DNA of 64,000 nucleotides from Galbibacter marinus (GTDB lineage: Bacteria; Bacteroidota; Bacteroidia; Flavobacteriales; Flavobacteriaceae). The notes under the pieces are model-generated. The model saw only the letters and a list, made by a program, of their open reading frames with translations, was not told where the DNA came from and did no database searches. Shown piece after piece: positions 33,371 through 44,394 of the stretch. Positions within the stretch are counted from its first letter, which is position 1. Every line of letters begins with the position of its first letter. The stretch is from NCBI RefSeq assembly GCF_000300875.1, contig NZ_AMSG01000004.1:62001-126000 (forward strand), read 5' to 3'. The position numbers and the translations under genes were made by a program.

Positions 33371-36004
33371 ATGAATATTCCATCTAAATACGATGCCAAT
33401 TCGGCAGAAAGTAAGTGGTATGATTACTGGATGAAACACCGATATTTTCATTCAGAACCTGATGAGCGTGAGCCTTATACGATTGTAATCCCTCCACCAA
33501 ACGTGACGGGGGTCTTACATATGGGGCATATGCTGAACAATACCATTCAAGATGTGTTGATTCGTAGAGCACGCCTTCTTGGAAAAAATGCCTGTTGGGT
33601 ACCTGGAACGGATCATGCTTCTATTGCAACAGAGGCTAAAGTGGTGGCTAAGCTTAAAGAGCAAGGGATTTCTAAATCAGATTTAAGTAGAGAAGAATTT
33701 TTAGAACATGCCTGGGAATGGACAAACCAATATGGTGGGGTTATTCTTCAACAATTGAAAAAGTTAGGGTGTTCTTGCGATTGGGATCGAAGTAAATTTA
33801 CCATGGATCCGGCTTTATCGGAATCTGTAATTAAAACCTTCGTTGATTTATATGAAAAGGGATTGATTTACCGTGGATTTAGAATGGTAAATTGGGATCC
33901 TGAGGCTAAGACGACCCTTTCTGATGAGGAGGTGATTTACGAGGAGCGACAAGGACTATTGTATTATATATCGTACGCCATAGAAGGAAGTGATGAAACT
34001 TTAACCATTGCAACTACTCGACCTGAGACCATTTTAGGGGATACAGCAATTTGTATTAATCCCAACGATGAACGCTACAGACATTTAAGAGGGAAGAAGG
34101 CTATTGTTCCTATCGCAAATCGTGTTATCCCTATTATAGAGGATAGTTATGTGGATTTAGAATTTGGTACTGGGTGTTTGAAGGTGACTCCTGCGCATGA
34201 TGAAAATGATAAAAAATTAGGAGATAAGCATCAATTAGAGGTTATTGATATTCTTAATGAGGACGCTACTCTAAATAGTTTTGGTCTTCACTACCAAGGA
34301 AAGGATAGGTTTGTAGTGCGTAAAGAGATTACTAAAGAATTAGAGGAAAAAGGCCATTTGGTTAAAACCGAAACTCATATAAATAAAGTAGGAACTTCTG
34401 AGCGCACAAAGGTGGTTATTGAACCTCGTTTGTCTGATCAGTGGTTCTTGAAAATGGAAACCCTTGTACAACCTGCTTTAAAGGCTGTATTGGAAGATAA
34501 GGAAATTAAGTTATTCCCATCGAAGTTTGAAAACACCTATCGTCATTGGTTAGAGAACATTCGCGATTGGAATATCTCAAGACAGTTATGGTGGGGACAG
34601 CAAATTCCAGCATATTACTACGGGGATGGAGAGGATGATTTTGTAGTTGCTCAATCGCATGAAAGTGCTCTAGTTAAAGCTCGTGAGAAATCTGGAAATT
34701 CTGATTTGCAGTTAAACGATTTAAAGCAAGATGAAGACTCTTTGGATACATGGTTTTCTTCTTGGTTATGGCCAATTAGTGTATTTAATGGCATTTTAGA
34801 GCCTAACAATAAGGATATTGAATATTATTATCCAACCAATGATTTGGTGACTGGTCCAGATATTTTATTTTTCTGGGTAGCTAGAATGATATTTGCTGGA
34901 TACGAATACCGCGATGAGAAGCCTTTTAGTAATGTGTACCTTACTGGACTTGTAAGAGATAGTCAGGGTAGAAAGATGTCCAAGTCCTTAGGAAACTCTC
35001 CTGATGCTCTGAAACTCATAGAAAAGTATGGAGCCGATGGTGTGAGAGTGGGCTTATTGCTTAGTTCTGCAGCCGGAAATGATTTGTTATTTGATGAGGC
35101 GCTTTGTCAACAAGGTAAAAACTTTGCAAATAAAATATGGAATGCGTTTCGTTTAGTAAAAGGGTGGGAGGTCGCTGATATTCCACAACCTTCATATGCT
35201 GAAACTGCTATAGAATGGTATCAGAATAAGTTTCAATCTGTTTTAGTTCAAATAGAAGATCATTATGCTAAATATAGGATTTCAGATGCCTTAATGGCAA
35301 CTTATAAACTTGTTTGGGATGATTTCTGTTCTTGGCTATTGGAAATGGTAAAACCAGCATACCAGCAGCCAATTGATGCAAAAACCTATCAAGCGATTAT
35401 TGAAATTTTCCAGGAGAATCTCAAATTATTACATCCTTTTATGCCATTTTTGACTGAAGAAATTTGGCAACTTATAGATAGGAGAGAGCCTAATCAAGCT
35501 CTAATTGTTGCCACTTGGCCACAGAGAAAAACCATAGATACTTCAATAGTGGAAGGTTTTGATATGGCAGCTGAGGTTATCTCTGGAATACGTACCATTC
35601 GTAAGGAGAAAAATATTCCTATGAAAGAGGTGATTTCACTTTCGGTAATGAATAAAGAGAACACCGATACTAAATTTGATTCTATCATCCAAAAACTGGG
35701 TAATCTTGAGAATATCGATTATGTTGATTCTAAGCTTGAAGGAGCGCTTTCTTATAGGGTAAAGTCAAATGAGTATTTTGTTCCTATTAGTGGCGCAATT
35801 GATGTAGAGGCTGAGATTGAAAAAATTGAAAAAGAACTGAAATATACAGAAGGTTTCTTGAGGTCTGTTGAGAAAAAGCTTTCCAATGAGCGCTTTGTTA
35901 ATAGTGCTCCTGAGCAGGTAGTTAATATGGAGAAACAAAAACAAACTGACGCTCAAGCTACAATTCAAACTCTTAAGGAGAGTTTGCAGAACCTTAAAAA
36001 GTAA
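33371..36004 (+). CDS. valS: Valyl-tRNA synthetase
   Basis: An 877-residue class I aminoacyl-tRNA synthetase charging tRNA-Val. The HIGH motif reads HMGH in [15 protein letters not shown], and the KMSKS motif is in [13 protein letters not shown]. The editing domain ([24 protein letters not shown]) and the C-terminal coiled-coil arm ([14 protein letters not shown]) are present. The frame opens further upstream, but [20 protein letters not shown] at 33371 is the family's N-terminus, so the ATG at 33371 is chosen. Confidence 0.96.
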   Translation: MNIPSKYDANSAESKWYDYWMKHRYFHSEPDEREPYTIVIPPPNVTGVLHMGHMLNNTIQDVLIRRARLLGKNACWVPGTDHASIATEAKVVAKLKEQGISKSDLSREEFLEHAWEWTNQYGGVILQQLKKLGCSCDWDRSKFTMDPALSESVIKTFVDLYEKGLIYRGFRMVNWDPEAKTTLSDEEVIYEERQGLLYYISYAIEGSDETLTIATTRPETILGDTAICINPNDERYRHLRGKKAIVPIANRVIPIIEDSYVDLEFGTGCLKVTPAHDENDKKLGDKHQLEVIDILNEDATLNSFGLHYQGKDRFVVRKEITKELEEKGHLVKTETHINKVGTSERTKVVIEPRLSDQWFLKMETLVQPALKAVLEDKEIKLFPSKFENTYRHWLENIRDWNISRQLWWGQQIPAYYYGDGEDDFVVAQSHESALVKAREKSGNSDLQLNDLKQDEDSLDTWFSSWLWPISVFNGILEPNNKDIEYYYPTNDLVTGPDILFFWVARMIFAGYEYRDEKPFSNVYLTGLVRDSQGRKMSKSLGNSPDALKLIEKYGADGVRVGLLLSSAAGNDLLFDEALCQQGKNFANKIWNAFRLVKGWEVADIPQPSYAETAIEWYQNKFQSVLVQIEDHYAKYRISDALMATYKLVWDDFCSWLLEMVKPAYQQPIDAKTYQAIIEIFQENLKLLHPFMPFLTEEIWQLIDRREPNQALIVATWPQRKTIDTSIVEGFDMAAEVISGIRTIRKEKNIPMKEVISLSVMNKENTDTKFDSIIQKLGNLENIDYVDSKLEGALSYRVKSNEYFVPISGAIDVEAEIEKIEKELKYTEGFLRSVEKKLSNERFVNSAPEQVVNMEKQKQTDAQATIQTLKESLQNLKK

Positions 36005-36030
36005 ACTACAATTCGATATTTGAATTAAAG

Positions 36031-36070
36031 ATCTCCTCCTATTACGTTTTGGGGGAGATTTTTATTTTTT
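36031..36070 (+). terminator. valS terminator
   Basis: ATCTCCTCC at 36031-36039 pairs with GGGGGAGAT at 36051-36059 (one G-T pair). The stem is followed by a T-rich run, 27 bp after the valS stop. Confidence 0.8.
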
Positions 36071-36208
36071 AGATCGGATCCACTTTTTTGTAATTGTTTA
36101 CTGCGGGGTTGATTACTCTTTTTAATTATAAATAAAAGGTTATTAAGAGTGTATTTTTAAGGAGAAGGGATAACTACCTTATTTTGAGCTGCTATAAGGA
36201 TAGGCTAT

Positions 36209-36475
36209 TTAATTTTTTTCCTCAAAAAATTCCTTGACCAGTTTTACATATTTTTCTTTTGCCTCTGATTCTGAAATCCCCTTAGCTTGAAAGAGTGCAT
36301 TTGCTTTAAAAGCATTAATGATAGCACGTCTGCTACCTGGGGGGTCAATATTATGAGTTGCCTTTTTGTAGTAGGCGTATAAGCGTAATAGAAAATCTGC
36401 AGGAAAAAGTTCAGGATAATTATTTACCCGGTCGACAGCCTGTTCAAATTCTTTATTTAGTGCTTCTTGGTCCAT
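36209..36475 (-). CDS. Acyl-CoA-binding protein
   Basis: An 88-residue four-helix ACBP, which binds and carries long-chain acyl-CoA in the cytoplasm. Signatures include FEQAVDRVNNYPELFPADFLLRLYAYYKKAT and the acyl-CoA contact region GSRRAIINAFKANALFQAKG, shown here as shorter blocks FLLRLYAYYK and KANALFQA. An upstream in-frame start inside psd exists, but the ATG at 36475, one base after the psd stop, gives the normal family length. It ends the ftsH-LUD-cdsA-psd gene row, which fits a lipid role. Confidence 0.9.
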   Translation of the reverse strand: MDQEALNKEFEQAVDRVNNYPELFPADFLLRLYAYYKKATHNIDPPGSRRAIINAFKANALFQAKGISESEAKEKYVKLVKEFFEEKN

Positions 36476-36476
36476 T

Positions 36477-37124
36477 TTAAGATGCGATGATGTCAATTCC
36501 ACCTTTTACTTTTTGATGTAGTTTTATTTTGAGCTCTGAATCTAATGGTAAAAATAAATCTACCCGTGATCCGAATTTTATAAACCCAGCGTCACTTCCT
36601 TGTACAACGCTTTCTCCTACCTTGGCATAATTAACAATTCGCTTTGCCATAGCACCGGCAATTTGTCGATACAAAACTTCACCATAAGTAGGGTTCTGTA
36701 TCACGATAGTGGTACGTTCGTTTTCTTCTGATGCTTTGGGGTGCCATGCAACTAAGTATTTACCTGGATGGTATTGGCTATATTTTACCAGTCCTCCAAG
36801 AGCGTAACGAGTAACATGTACATTGATTGGTGACATAAATATGGACACCTGTATGCGTTTATCTTTAAAGTATTCTTTCTCGTAAACCTCCTCTATGACT
36901 ACCACTTTGCCATCCACCGGTGCAATAATCTGTGTGTCATCTAATATAGTTGCACGCTTTGGATTTCTAAAAAACTGAAGAATAGCCACTAATATGATTA
37001 GTAAAGTGACTTGGACAGCTTTCTGAATATAAAAGTTGTCAATGTATAATTTAGCCAGCAGAATCCCTGCGGCAAGAATTACAAATGCGCCAATGATGAT
37101 CTTGAAGCCTTCTTTATGAAACAT
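36477..37124 (-). CDS. psd: Phosphatidylserine decarboxylase
   Basis: A 215-residue short-type (archaeal/Bacteroidota-like) decarboxylase making phosphatidylethanolamine. Two N-terminal transmembrane helices (residues 8-25 and 34-52) are followed by the catalytic part with APVDGKV, MSPINVHVTRYALG and a histidine in QYHPGKY. The autocatalytic cleavage site is G185-S186 in FIKFGSRVDLF, which yields the pyruvoyl group. Its start overlaps the cdsA stop by 11 bp. Confidence 0.93.
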   Translation of the reverse strand: MFHKEGFKIIIGAFVILAAGILLAKLYIDNFYIQKAVQVTLLIILVAILQFFRNPKRATILDDTQIIAPVDGKVVVIEEVYEKEYFKDKRIQVSIFMSPINVHVTRYALGGLVKYSQYHPGKYLVAWHPKASEENERTTIVIQNPTYGEVLYRQIAGAMAKRIVNYAKVGESVVQGSDAGFIKFGSRVDLFLPLDSELKIKLHQKVKGGIDIIAS

Positions 37125-37926
37125 AGTTATAAATTTGAAGGGTTAAAAAAGCAAATGGTGCAGCGAAAATTAGGCTGTCCAATCTATCTAATAATCCACC
37201 ATGGCCAGGGAGTATAGCTCCACTGTCTTTTACACCTGCCAAACGTTTAAATTTTGATTCTACGAGATCTCCAATAGTTCCCGTTATTACCAGTACAGCG
37301 GCTAAAATGAGCCATTGTATTGATGTTAGTTCATTACCCGATAAAGATAGTAAATAGGCCGCAATTAAAGCAAATATAAATCCACCTAAAAAGCCTTCAA
37401 TGGTTTTCTTTGGTGATACACTAGGGAATAATTTGTTTTTACCTATTGCTTTCCCAACCAGATATGCAAAGGAGTCATTGACCCAAATCAGAACAAAAAC
37501 ACCGATGATAAGAGATTTGACAAAATCCTCTTTGTATGGAATCATGGTTAGAAATATAGATCCACCACCAATATAAAATATGGTAATTAGAAATTTTTGG
37601 GTATTGGAGTACCTTGGAACCTTTGTCTTAAAGAGATTTAAGCATAAGAGAATATTAACTAAGAGTGTTGCTGCCAATAAGATATTGCGTAGAACTTCTT
37701 GTTGTGATAACTCTCCAAGAAGATAAATAAACACCCACCATAGTGCTAGAAAGGCGATAAAGATATAATAGCCTTGCAAACGGATGAGTTTTTTGAATTC
37801 ATAAATGCAGGTAATTCCGAAAATAAGGAAAAGAAAGTCAAACGCGGAAGTGCTCAAGTACACTGCTGCAAGTAATAAAAATACATATATAATGCCAGTC
37901 AAGGACCTTTTTAACAGTTCTCTCAC
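37114..37926 (-). CDS. cdsA: Phosphatidate cytidylyltransferase
   Basis: A 270-residue polytopic inner-membrane enzyme that makes CDP-diacylglycerol. Eight or so hydrophobic helices are visible. The C-terminal family signature runs from VKDSGAILPGHGGLLDRLDS, with the metal-binding aspartates, and is preceded by NDSFAYLVGKAIGKNKLFP and SPKKTIEGFLGG. It lies between the LUD gene (48 bp) and psd (overlap), so CDP-DAG synthesis and its use for PE are coupled. Confidence 0.94.
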   Translation of the reverse strand: MRELLKRSLTGIIYVFLLLAAVYLSTSAFDFLFLIFGITCIYEFKKLIRLQGYYIFIAFLALWWVFIYLLGELSQQEVLRNILLAATLLVNILLCLNLFKTKVPRYSNTQKFLITIFYIGGGSIFLTMIPYKEDFVKSLIIGVFVLIWVNDSFAYLVGKAIGKNKLFPSVSPKKTIEGFLGGFIFALIAAYLLSLSGNELTSIQWLILAAVLVITGTIGDLVESKFKRLAGVKDSGAILPGHGGLLDRLDSLIFAAPFAFLTLQIYNYVS

Positions 37927-37974
37927 AAAGGTTGATTTTTTAGGGTTAGCTTTTAGGTGAAGTTCTAAAATAGA

Positions 37975-38583
37975 TTAGAGATCTTCAAGCAGCAGCAAAT
38001 ATAAGTTTTTTGAGCTACTTCCGTAGGTGAGGAAATCTTTTTCTTCTTTTATGCTAAAATGCTTAATAGTAGTAATGTTGGTAGGGATCTGATTTTTATT
38101 TTTAGCCTTAATGCCCCTTAAGCCTTCACCAATGGTATCTACCAGTTGACTCGTGGTTGCAAAAATTATAAAATTATCAGGCAAGTCGTTTAGTTTACTT
38201 TCCTTAATTTGATTGGATGAAATTAAAATAGCTCCATTGTCTGCGACAAGGTTCTCACAACGTGAAAGCAAAATATTCGCATGATGACAATTTGAGTGCT
38301 TGCTAAAAGTATAGTTTTTAAATATTTGTGGCAGTTGTGGGTCTAAACAACAAACCGTTTGAGATGACCAATTATTTTCTTGAAGAATATTGTTGAAGCA
38401 TTCGTAGATCTCATCTAAAGAATCGCAATAGAGGAACTTACCTCCATTTTTTTTGAAATTAATTGTGAATTTTTCGTCCGTAGGAAGTTTTATTTCTGGC
38501 ATGAACTTTCCTCTTTGATCAGCGCCAGTGCCAGAGGTATCATCTTTTTGTTTGGATCCGAAAAGTTTTTTAAATAAGCTCAT
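37975..38583 (-). CDS. LUD domain protein
   Basis: A 202-residue protein with an LUD (lactate utilization, LutB/LutC-like) domain. The recognisable parts are the CENLVADNGAILISSNQIKES segment, here split as ADNGAILISSNQ, and FIIFATTSQLVDTIGEGL. No iron-sulfur cluster motif is present. The same gene stands between ftsH and cdsA in many flavobacteria; its function is unknown there too. Confidence 0.82.
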   Translation of the reverse strand: MSLFKKLFGSKQKDDTSGTGADQRGKFMPEIKLPTDEKFTINFKKNGGKFLYCDSLDEIYECFNNILQENNWSSQTVCCLDPQLPQIFKNYTFSKHSNCHHANILLSRCENLVADNGAILISSNQIKESKLNDLPDNFIIFATTSQLVDTIGEGLRGIKAKNKNQIPTNITTIKHFSIKEEKDFLTYGSSSKNLYLLLLEDL

Positions 38584-38668
38584 TGTAAATTTAGCGGGGA
38601 AGTTATTATTTATTTCACTTGCCTGTTGTTGTATAAAAGTAAGAAATTCTTAGGTATAACGTATAAAA

Positions 38669-38697
38669 CAAGGGGAAATTTTGTTTCCCCTTGCATT
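38669..38697 (-). terminator. Hairpin after ftsH
   Basis: CAAGGGGAAA at 38669-38678 pairs with TTTCCCCTTG at 38684-38693 around a 5-base loop. On the minus strand it is followed by TTTTAT. It lies 12 bp after the ftsH stop and may reduce read-through into the LUD-cdsA-psd part. Confidence 0.7.
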
Positions 38698-38704
38698 TTT
38701 GTCG

Positions 38705-40705
38705 TTATTCTTGATCAAGATTTTCTTTTTCTTCCTTTTCCTGCTCAGGCTCTTGTGACTTTTCTGTTTCTTCAGCGAATGGTCCTTCAAATGGTCGCTT
38801 TCCGAAGATGCGCTCTAGGTCATCTTTGAAAATAACTTCTTTCTCTAGCAATCTATCTGCGAGCTCGGTTAATTTGTCCTTATTGTTTTTTAGTAACTCA
38901 ATAGCTCTTTGGTATTGCTCTTCAATTAATTTGGAGATCTCCTTGTCAATTAATTGAGCAGTTTGCTCACTATAAGGCTTGGAGAGGTTAAAGTCAGACT
39001 GCCCAGTGGAATCGTAATATGTTAAGTTTCCAATAGCGTCGTTTAGACCGTAAATAGTTACCATGGCTCTTGCCTGTTTGGTCACCTTTTCTAAATCACT
39101 TAATGCTCCAGTTGAAATGGTATCGAACATCACCTTTTCTGCTGCTCGACCCCCTAGGGTAGCACACATCTCGTCAGCCATCTGTTCTGGACGAACTATC
39201 AGGCGTTCCTCAGGTAAATACCATGCTGCTCCTAGACTTTGACCTCGAGGTACAATGGTAACTTTAACAAGCGGTGCAGCGTGTTCTAAAAGCCAGCTCA
39301 CTGTAGCGTGTCCTGCCTCGTGATATGCAATGGTTTTCTTTTCACCTGGAGTGATAATTTTATTTTTCTTCTCTAGACCACCCACGATCCTATCAACGGC
39401 ATCTAGGAAGTCTTGCTTGTCCACAGCTTTTTTATCATTTCTAGCGGCTATTAAAGCAGCCTCGTTACAAACGTTTGCAATATCTGCTCCTGAGAATCCA
39501 GGTGTTTGTTTTGCTAAGAACTCAACATCGAGAGTCTCTGCTGTTTTAATAGGGCGTAAATGGACCTCAAAGATTTCTTTTCTCTCACGAACATCTGGAA
39601 GATCTACAAAGATTTGTCTGTCAAATCGTCCCGCTCTCATAAGTGCTTTATCAAGAACATCTGCACGGTTTGTAGCAGCCAAAACAATAACGTTCGTATT
39701 GGTGCCGAAACCATCCATCTCTGTTAGTAACTGATTTAAGGTATTCTCTCTTTCATCATTACTTCCAGTCATGTTGTTTTTTCCTCGAGCTCTACCGATA
39801 GCATCAATTTCATCAATAAATATTATTGAAGGTGATTTATCTTTGGCTTGTTTGAAAAGGTCTCGTACTCTTGATGCACCAACCCCTACAAACATTTCCA
39901 CGAAATCAGAACCAGATAGTGAGAAAAACGGAACTTGTGCTTCTCCAGCTACTGCTTTTGCTAGTAATGTTTTACCAGTCCCTGGAGATCCTACTAATAG
40001 GGCTCCTTTTGGAATCTTCCCACCAAGGGAAGTATACTTCTCTGGGTTTCTTAAGAATTCAACGATTTCTTGTACTTCTTCTTTAGCGCCTTCTAATCCT
40101 GCAACATCTTTAAAGGTAACTTTCATGTCAGTTTTTTCGTCGAATAGGCGCGCCTTTGATTTACCAATATTGAAAATTTGTCCTCCAGCTCCTCCAGCTC
40201 CTCCGCCAGACATGCGTCTCATCAAGAAAATCCATATACCAATAATAAGCACAAAGGGTAAAATTGAAAATATTAATTCCCCTAAGATATTTGAATCGGT
40301 ATCATATTTTACAGAAGCTGAAAGATGGTTTTGCTGAATTGTTGTGTTGATATCGTTCTCGAAATTCTGAAGATCCCCGTAGTTTAATTGATATTGTGGT
40401 GTATCTCCTGATGGAAATAGCGACTTATCGACGGCATCTTTATGAATTTCTTTCAACTTTGCCTCCTCGGTTAAAAACACTTTGGCCTGTCTAGTGTTGG
40501 TGATAATTACAATTTTACTGACATCGCCCTCTTTTAAGTACTCTTGTAGTTTAGCAGGGGTAGTGTCAGGTGGAGTTTGCCAATTGCTACCTCCTGAGAA
40601 AAATTGCATACCAATGATGATTGCTAGTATAACGCCATAAATCCAATATGAACTAAATTTAGGTCGTTTCGGGCCTGTATTGTTATTGTTGTTCTCTTTT
40701 GCCAT
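38705..40705 (-). CDS. ftsH: ATP-dependent zinc metalloprotease FtsH
   Basis: A 666-residue membrane protease for misfolded and regulatory membrane proteins. Transmembrane helices lie at residues 21-36 and 143-163 with the periplasmic domain between. The AAA domain has Walker A GSPGTGKT (239-246), Walker [11 protein letters not shown] (near 294-302) and the arginine-finger region. The M41 protease domain has the zinc site HEAGH (462-466). The acidic C-terminal tail ([19 protein letters not shown]) is typical of Bacteroidota FtsH. It follows rsfS in the same direction. Confidence 0.96.
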   Translation of the reverse strand: MAKENNNNNTGPKRPKFSSYWIYGVILAIIIGMQFFSGGSNWQTPPDTTPAKLQEYLKEGDVSKIVIITNTRQAKVFLTEEAKLKEIHKDAVDKSLFPSGDTPQYQLNYGDLQNFENDINTTIQQNHLSASVKYDTDSNILGELIFSILPFVLIIGIWIFLMRRMSGGGAGGAGGQIFNIGKSKARLFDEKTDMKVTFKDVAGLEGAKEEVQEIVEFLRNPEKYTSLGGKIPKGALLVGSPGTGKTLLAKAVAGEAQVPFFSLSGSDFVEMFVGVGASRVRDLFKQAKDKSPSIIFIDEIDAIGRARGKNNMTGSNDERENTLNQLLTEMDGFGTNTNVIVLAATNRADVLDKALMRAGRFDRQIFVDLPDVRERKEIFEVHLRPIKTAETLDVEFLAKQTPGFSGADIANVCNEAALIAARNDKKAVDKQDFLDAVDRIVGGLEKKNKIITPGEKKTIAYHEAGHATVSWLLEHAAPLVKVTIVPRGQSLGAAWYLPEERLIVRPEQMADEMCATLGGRAAEKVMFDTISTGALSDLEKVTKQARAMVTIYGLNDAIGNLTYYDSTGQSDFNLSKPYSEQTAQLIDKEISKLIEEQYQRAIELLKNNKDKLTELADRLLEKEVIFKDDLERIFGKRPFEGPFAEETEKSQEPEQEKEEKENLDQE

Positions 40706-40799
40706 TAATTCTTTCTTTTACTTTCTAATAGTTTAGCTTAAAGCTAAGTATTACAATAGCTTGCTTTTTGTTCTTTGATTGTCAGAAATTTAATTTGGT

Positions 40800-41168
40800 T
40801 TAATTTGAAGGTATGGTGGTTAATTTGGCATCACCCCATAGTCCTTCGATGTCGTAGTAATCTCTAATGTGCTTTTGGAATACATGCACGACCACATTGA
40901 CATAATCCATAAGTACCCATTCTGCATTGTCAGTACCCTCAACATGCCAAGGTTTGTCCTTGATTTCACGACTAACAGTTTTTTGAATGGAATTTACGAT
41001 GGCATTCACTTGGGTATTTGAAGTACCATTGCATATGATGAAGTAATCACAAACCGTGTTTTCAATATCTCTTAAATCTAGAATACTAATATCCTTTCCC
41101 TTAACCTCTTCAATCCCTTTTAAGATAAATGTTATTAATTGATCTGTGCTACTATTCGTGTTTACCAT
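40800..41168 (-). CDS. rsfS: Ribosome silencing factor RsfS
   Basis: A 122-residue RsfS/RsfA (DUF143) protein. It binds ribosomal protein L14 and blocks subunit joining during starvation. Family motifs: DISILDLRDIENTVCDYFIIC, given here in short as CDYFIICNGTSNTQV, then KPWHVEG, WVLMDYVNVVVHVF and YYDIEGLWGDA. It heads the row rsfS-ftsH and is divergent from birA. Confidence 0.95.
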   Translation of the reverse strand: MVNTNSSTDQLITFILKGIEEVKGKDISILDLRDIENTVCDYFIICNGTSNTQVNAIVNSIQKTVSREIKDKPWHVEGTDNAEWVLMDYVNVVVHVFQKHIRDYYDIEGLWGDAKLTTIPSN

Positions 41169-41262
41169 TAATTTTTTTTATTTTCACAAAGTTATTATTT
41201 TTTTAGTTCTTTAGCTACCTCTACGGATATAACATTACAGTGGTAAATGTAATACTATTTAG

Positions 41263-41994
41263 ATGAATTTAATCAAACTTAATGCCATTGATTCGACCAA
41301 TACCTATTTAAAAGCACTGGTCTCGAATCATGAACTGGAAGATTACACAGTTGTGATGGCAGAAACCCAAACCCAGGGGCGTGGACAAATGGGAACTAAG
41401 TGGGTCACCGAACCTGGTCAAAACCTCACCTTTAGTGTGTTTAAAAAGATTAGCTGTCTACAAAGTGATGAACAATTCTACCTTAGTATTGCCGTTTCCT
41501 TAGCTATTTATGATGCGCTTGCTTTTTTCAATATTCCTGATTTAAAGATAAAATGGCCTAACGACATTTTGTCATGGAATTCGAAAGTCTGTGGTATTTT
41601 AATCGAAAACATCTTTAAAAACGGACACATGAGTGCTGCGGTGATCGGCATTGGATTGAACTTAAATCAGTCTGATTTTGATGGGATGATTAATGCCAGT
41701 TCGCTGAAACAAATTACTGGTGTCTATTATAACAAAGTAGAGGTGTTGCAGAAAATTGTGGATCGCATCAAGTTTTATGAACCCTGGGTGGTAGAACGCA
41801 GGTTCAATGACCTTAAAACTAGTTATGAGAATTTATTATTTAGAAAAGACAAACCTTCCACATTTAAGCGAAAGGACGGAAGCCTTATGATGGGGTTTAT
41901 CAAAGGCATTAGTGATCATGGGATGTTGAAAGTCTTGTTAGAGGATGAGGTTATCGAATACTTCGACTTAAAAGAATTACGACTACTTTATTAA
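41263..41994 (+). CDS. birA: Biotin--[acetyl-CoA-carboxylase] ligase
   Basis: A 243-residue biotin protein ligase that attaches biotin to carrier proteins. The catalytic core has DSTNTYLK, the biotinyl-AMP loop GRGQMGTKW, KWPNDI and the GIGLNLNQ strand. There is no N-terminal helix-turn-helix domain, so it is a monofunctional ligase, not a biotin repressor. The small C-terminal SH3-like domain is present. It converges on lipB with an 8-bp gap. Confidence 0.93.
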   Translation: MNLIKLNAIDSTNTYLKALVSNHELEDYTVVMAETQTQGRGQMGTKWVTEPGQNLTFSVFKKISCLQSDEQFYLSIAVSLAIYDALAFFNIPDLKIKWPNDILSWNSKVCGILIENIFKNGHMSAAVIGIGLNLNQSDFDGMINASSLKQITGVYYNKVEVLQKIVDRIKFYEPWVVERRFNDLKTSYENLLFRKDKPSTFKRKDGSLMMGFIKGISDHGMLKVLLEDEVIEYFDLKELRLLY

Positions 41995-42002
41995 AGGTTT
42001 AT

Positions 42003-42728
42003 TTAGCTGTCTGTCTCTATCAGCTCCCCTGAAATAATTTCTGCTTGAAAAACTTCCTTGAAGTGTTTTAAAAGTTTTTGTTTTACCTGTGTTTCATCGA
42101 CCTTCTCTTGTCCTAATTCTACATTTAAGGAAGTGACGCCTTTCCCTCTAATCCCACAAGGAATGATATTGTCAAAATAGCCTAGATTGGCATTGACATT
42201 TAAGGCAAATCCATGCATGGTAATCCATCTGGATGCTCTAACACCCATCGCACAGATCTTTCTGGCAAAAGGTGTTCCAACATCAAGCCATACGCCAGTT
42301 TCTCCTTCGCTACGGCTGGCTTTTAAACCATACTCATCAAGGGTGAGAATAATGACTTCTTCTAAAAAGCGAAGGTATTTATGAATGTCAGTAAAAAAAT
42401 TATCTAAGTCAAGAATTGGGTAACCTACAATTTGACCAGGACCATGATAGGTGATATCACCCCCTCTGTTGATTTTGTAAAAACTAGCATTTTTTTCCTT
42501 TAGCTGTTTTTCATTTAATAGTAGATTGCTCAGATCACCACTTTTTCCTAAAGTGTAGACATGTGGATGCTCCACAAATAAAAAGTAGTTGTTGGTAGGT
42601 GTTTCTAATGATTCTTTTCGGTTTTTTGATTTTACATCAAAAATGGACTGAAAGAGCTGCTCTTGATAATCCCAGGCCTCTTTATAATCCTTATTTCCTA
42701 AATCTTCTAAAATTACCTTTTTATTCAT
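42003..42728 (-). CDS. lipB: Octanoyl-[acyl-carrier-protein]:protein octanoyltransferase
   Basis: A 241-residue LipB, which moves octanoate from ACP to lipoyl domains, the step before LipA. It shows the RGGDITYHGPGQIVGYP motif, the catalytic lysine region ARKICAMGVRA, and the nucleophilic cysteine in NIIPCGIRGKGVTS. A downstream gene is absent; the stop faces birA. Confidence 0.94.
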   Translation of the reverse strand: MNKKVILEDLGNKDYKEAWDYQEQLFQSIFDVKSKNRKESLETPTNNYFLFVEHPHVYTLGKSGDLSNLLLNEKQLKEKNASFYKINRGGDITYHGPGQIVGYPILDLDNFFTDIHKYLRFLEEVIILTLDEYGLKASRSEGETGVWLDVGTPFARKICAMGVRASRWITMHGFALNVNANLGYFDNIIPCGIRGKGVTSLNVELGQEKVDETQVKQKLLKHFKEVFQAEIISGELIETDS

Positions 42729-42798
42729 GGTACAAAGATACGGTTTCCTTTGTTTAAAATAAACAACCTCCCCTTGAAGTTAAAACAAATCCTGGTGC

Positions 42799-42957
42799 TT
42801 ACGACTTAGGGTTGTTCAGGATAACTAGAGCTGCGATTATTCCTGGTACCCAGCCGCATAATGTTAGTAAAAATACAATAACAATAGATCCGCATCCCTT
42901 ATCTAAGACAGCTAAGGGAGGTAATATGATAGATAAAAGTACTCTCCAAATACTCAT
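42799..42957 (-). CDS. YqaE/Pmp3 family membrane protein
   Basis: A 52-residue protein with two transmembrane helices (about residues 3-18 and 25-47). It starts MSIWRVLLSIILPPLAV and has the family motif LTLCGWVPGIIAAL before the terminal NNPKS. Pmp3/YqaE proteins are small, stress-linked membrane proteins that affect membrane potential in yeast and plants. In bacteria the role is poorly known. It stands alone between lipB and the TlpA-like gene. Confidence 0.88.
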   Translation of the reverse strand: MSIWRVLLSIILPPLAVLDKGCGSIVIVFLLTLCGWVPGIIAALVILNNPKS

Positions 42958-43092
42958 TTTATACAATTTTATTAATTAGACGAAGATAGTGTTGTTTTGT
43001 TACAGTGTACAACTCTTTGATTTAGTTTTTATGGAGTTTGTTTGTTGTGTTTTTGAGTGAATACATCATATCTATATGGGTTTGATTGATAA

Positions 43093-44394
43093 CTATGGCG
43101 TAATTTGCTGATCAATTAACTTTCTAATTTTGTCCTTCAAGTCTTTTGCTCTTAAATTTTTGGCGATAATTTCACCCTCTGGATTCAAAAGATATGTGGT
43201 TGGATATCCATTAATGTGATACTTCTCTTTAATTAGATTAAGGTCATTTGATATAATTTGTGGCCACGAAATTGAATGTTTCTTTATCAATTGTTCAAGC
43301 GATTCAATAGGACTATCTCCAACAATGCTAATAATTTCAAAATTCGATTTAGAGGTTTTTTCATATAGTTCTCTCAGCGTGGGTATTTCCTCAATACATG
43401 GTGCGCACCAAGTTGCCCAAAAGTCTAACAGAACATATTTCCCTTTTAAATCATCCAAGGAAATTGAAATGTCTTTTTTAAATTGCTTGCCAGAAAATTT
43501 AATTGCCTTAAAACCTATTTGTGTAGAATATAACTGGTTTTTGGGTAAGACCATTCTCTCTAATATTAATACGTTTTCATTTTTGTTTACACCTAAATTT
43601 TTGAAAACTTCATTTCCAATTTCTAGAAATTCATCCTTGGTAACCACATTTCCATCCTTGCCAATTTTCAGGATCTCAGGGTCGTGGTAAGCCAGATCCC
43701 TGAAGCTATTAGATTGTATGGCCAATGTTTTGTTATCTAATTTAGTAGTAGCAAATTGTGCAAAGTTATAAACGAGAATATTGTTCTTTTTTATGTGAGC
43801 AATTAATAGAGGAGTGCTGAGCTGAACAATCTCGTTATTCACCATGCGTTCATAGTGAACCTTTACAGCGCCTTTTTTTGCCAATGCAGCGTAATCTGGT
43901 TTAACGCTTGGAATTATTTCAATTGGAGCGAAAGCATTGTCGTCACTAAGGTCACGATTGTTATTTGTATCCACAATCATTGTTAATTCTCCAGAACGAT
44001 CTTTTCCATAAGCGAATGCAATTTTACAAGCAATCGGTTTTTTTGATAAACTTAATGAATCTGGTTCCCAATTCCATGTGTTCTGTAATCGCTTGTAATG
44101 CCCCATTGTGATGTTTCCTAGATGGAAGTTCTGATATACGGATTGATGAATATCTGTGTTAATGTGTCCAATCCTAACGTCCGTCCAGTCTTCGGGTATT
44201 CCAAGTACAGTTAAATTCGTTTTTTTCCATGGATCATTCTCGTTATTTGAATAATAGTTAATGAGCCCAAAGGCTGGTTGGAAAGCCCCATATCCTTCTT
44301 GTGTGGTAAGCGGTAATTTAATGATCTTTTCATCTGTGCAACCTAAAATTATAATGAATAAAAGGTTGAATAATGCAATAATTTTAAACTTCAT
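43093..44394 (-). CDS. TlpA-like thioredoxin-fold lipoprotein
   Basis: A 433-residue lipoprotein (signal sequence with lipobox ILGC, Cys19). Residues 20-290 form a large domain of unknown type found before thioredoxin domains in Bacteroidota. The C-terminal TlpA/ResA-like thioredoxin domain (about 295-430) has the redox site WCAPC (C330, C333) and the cis-proline region GYPTTYLL. It probably reduces disulfides in the periplasm at the inner or outer membrane; the partner is unknown. It is a single-gene unit. Confidence 0.87.
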   Translation of the reverse strand: MKFKIIALFNLLFIIILGCTDEKIIKLPLTTQEGYGAFQPAFGLINYYSNNENDPWKKTNLTVLGIPEDWTDVRIGHINTDIHQSVYQNFHLGNITMGHYKRLQNTWNWEPDSLSLSKKPIACKIAFAYGKDRSGELTMIVDTNNNRDLSDDNAFAPIEIIPSVKPDYAALAKKGAVKVHYERMVNNEIVQLSTPLLIAHIKKNNILVYNFAQFATTKLDNKTLAIQSNSFRDLAYHDPEILKIGKDGNVVTKDEFLEIGNEVFKNLGVNKNENVLILERMVLPKNQLYSTQIGFKAIKFSGKQFKKDISISLDDLKGKYVLLDFWATWCAPCIEEIPTLRELYEKTSKSNFEIISIVGDSPIESLEQLIKKHSISWPQIISNDLNLIKEKYHINGYPTTYLLNPEGEIIAKNLRAKDLKDKIRKLIDQQITP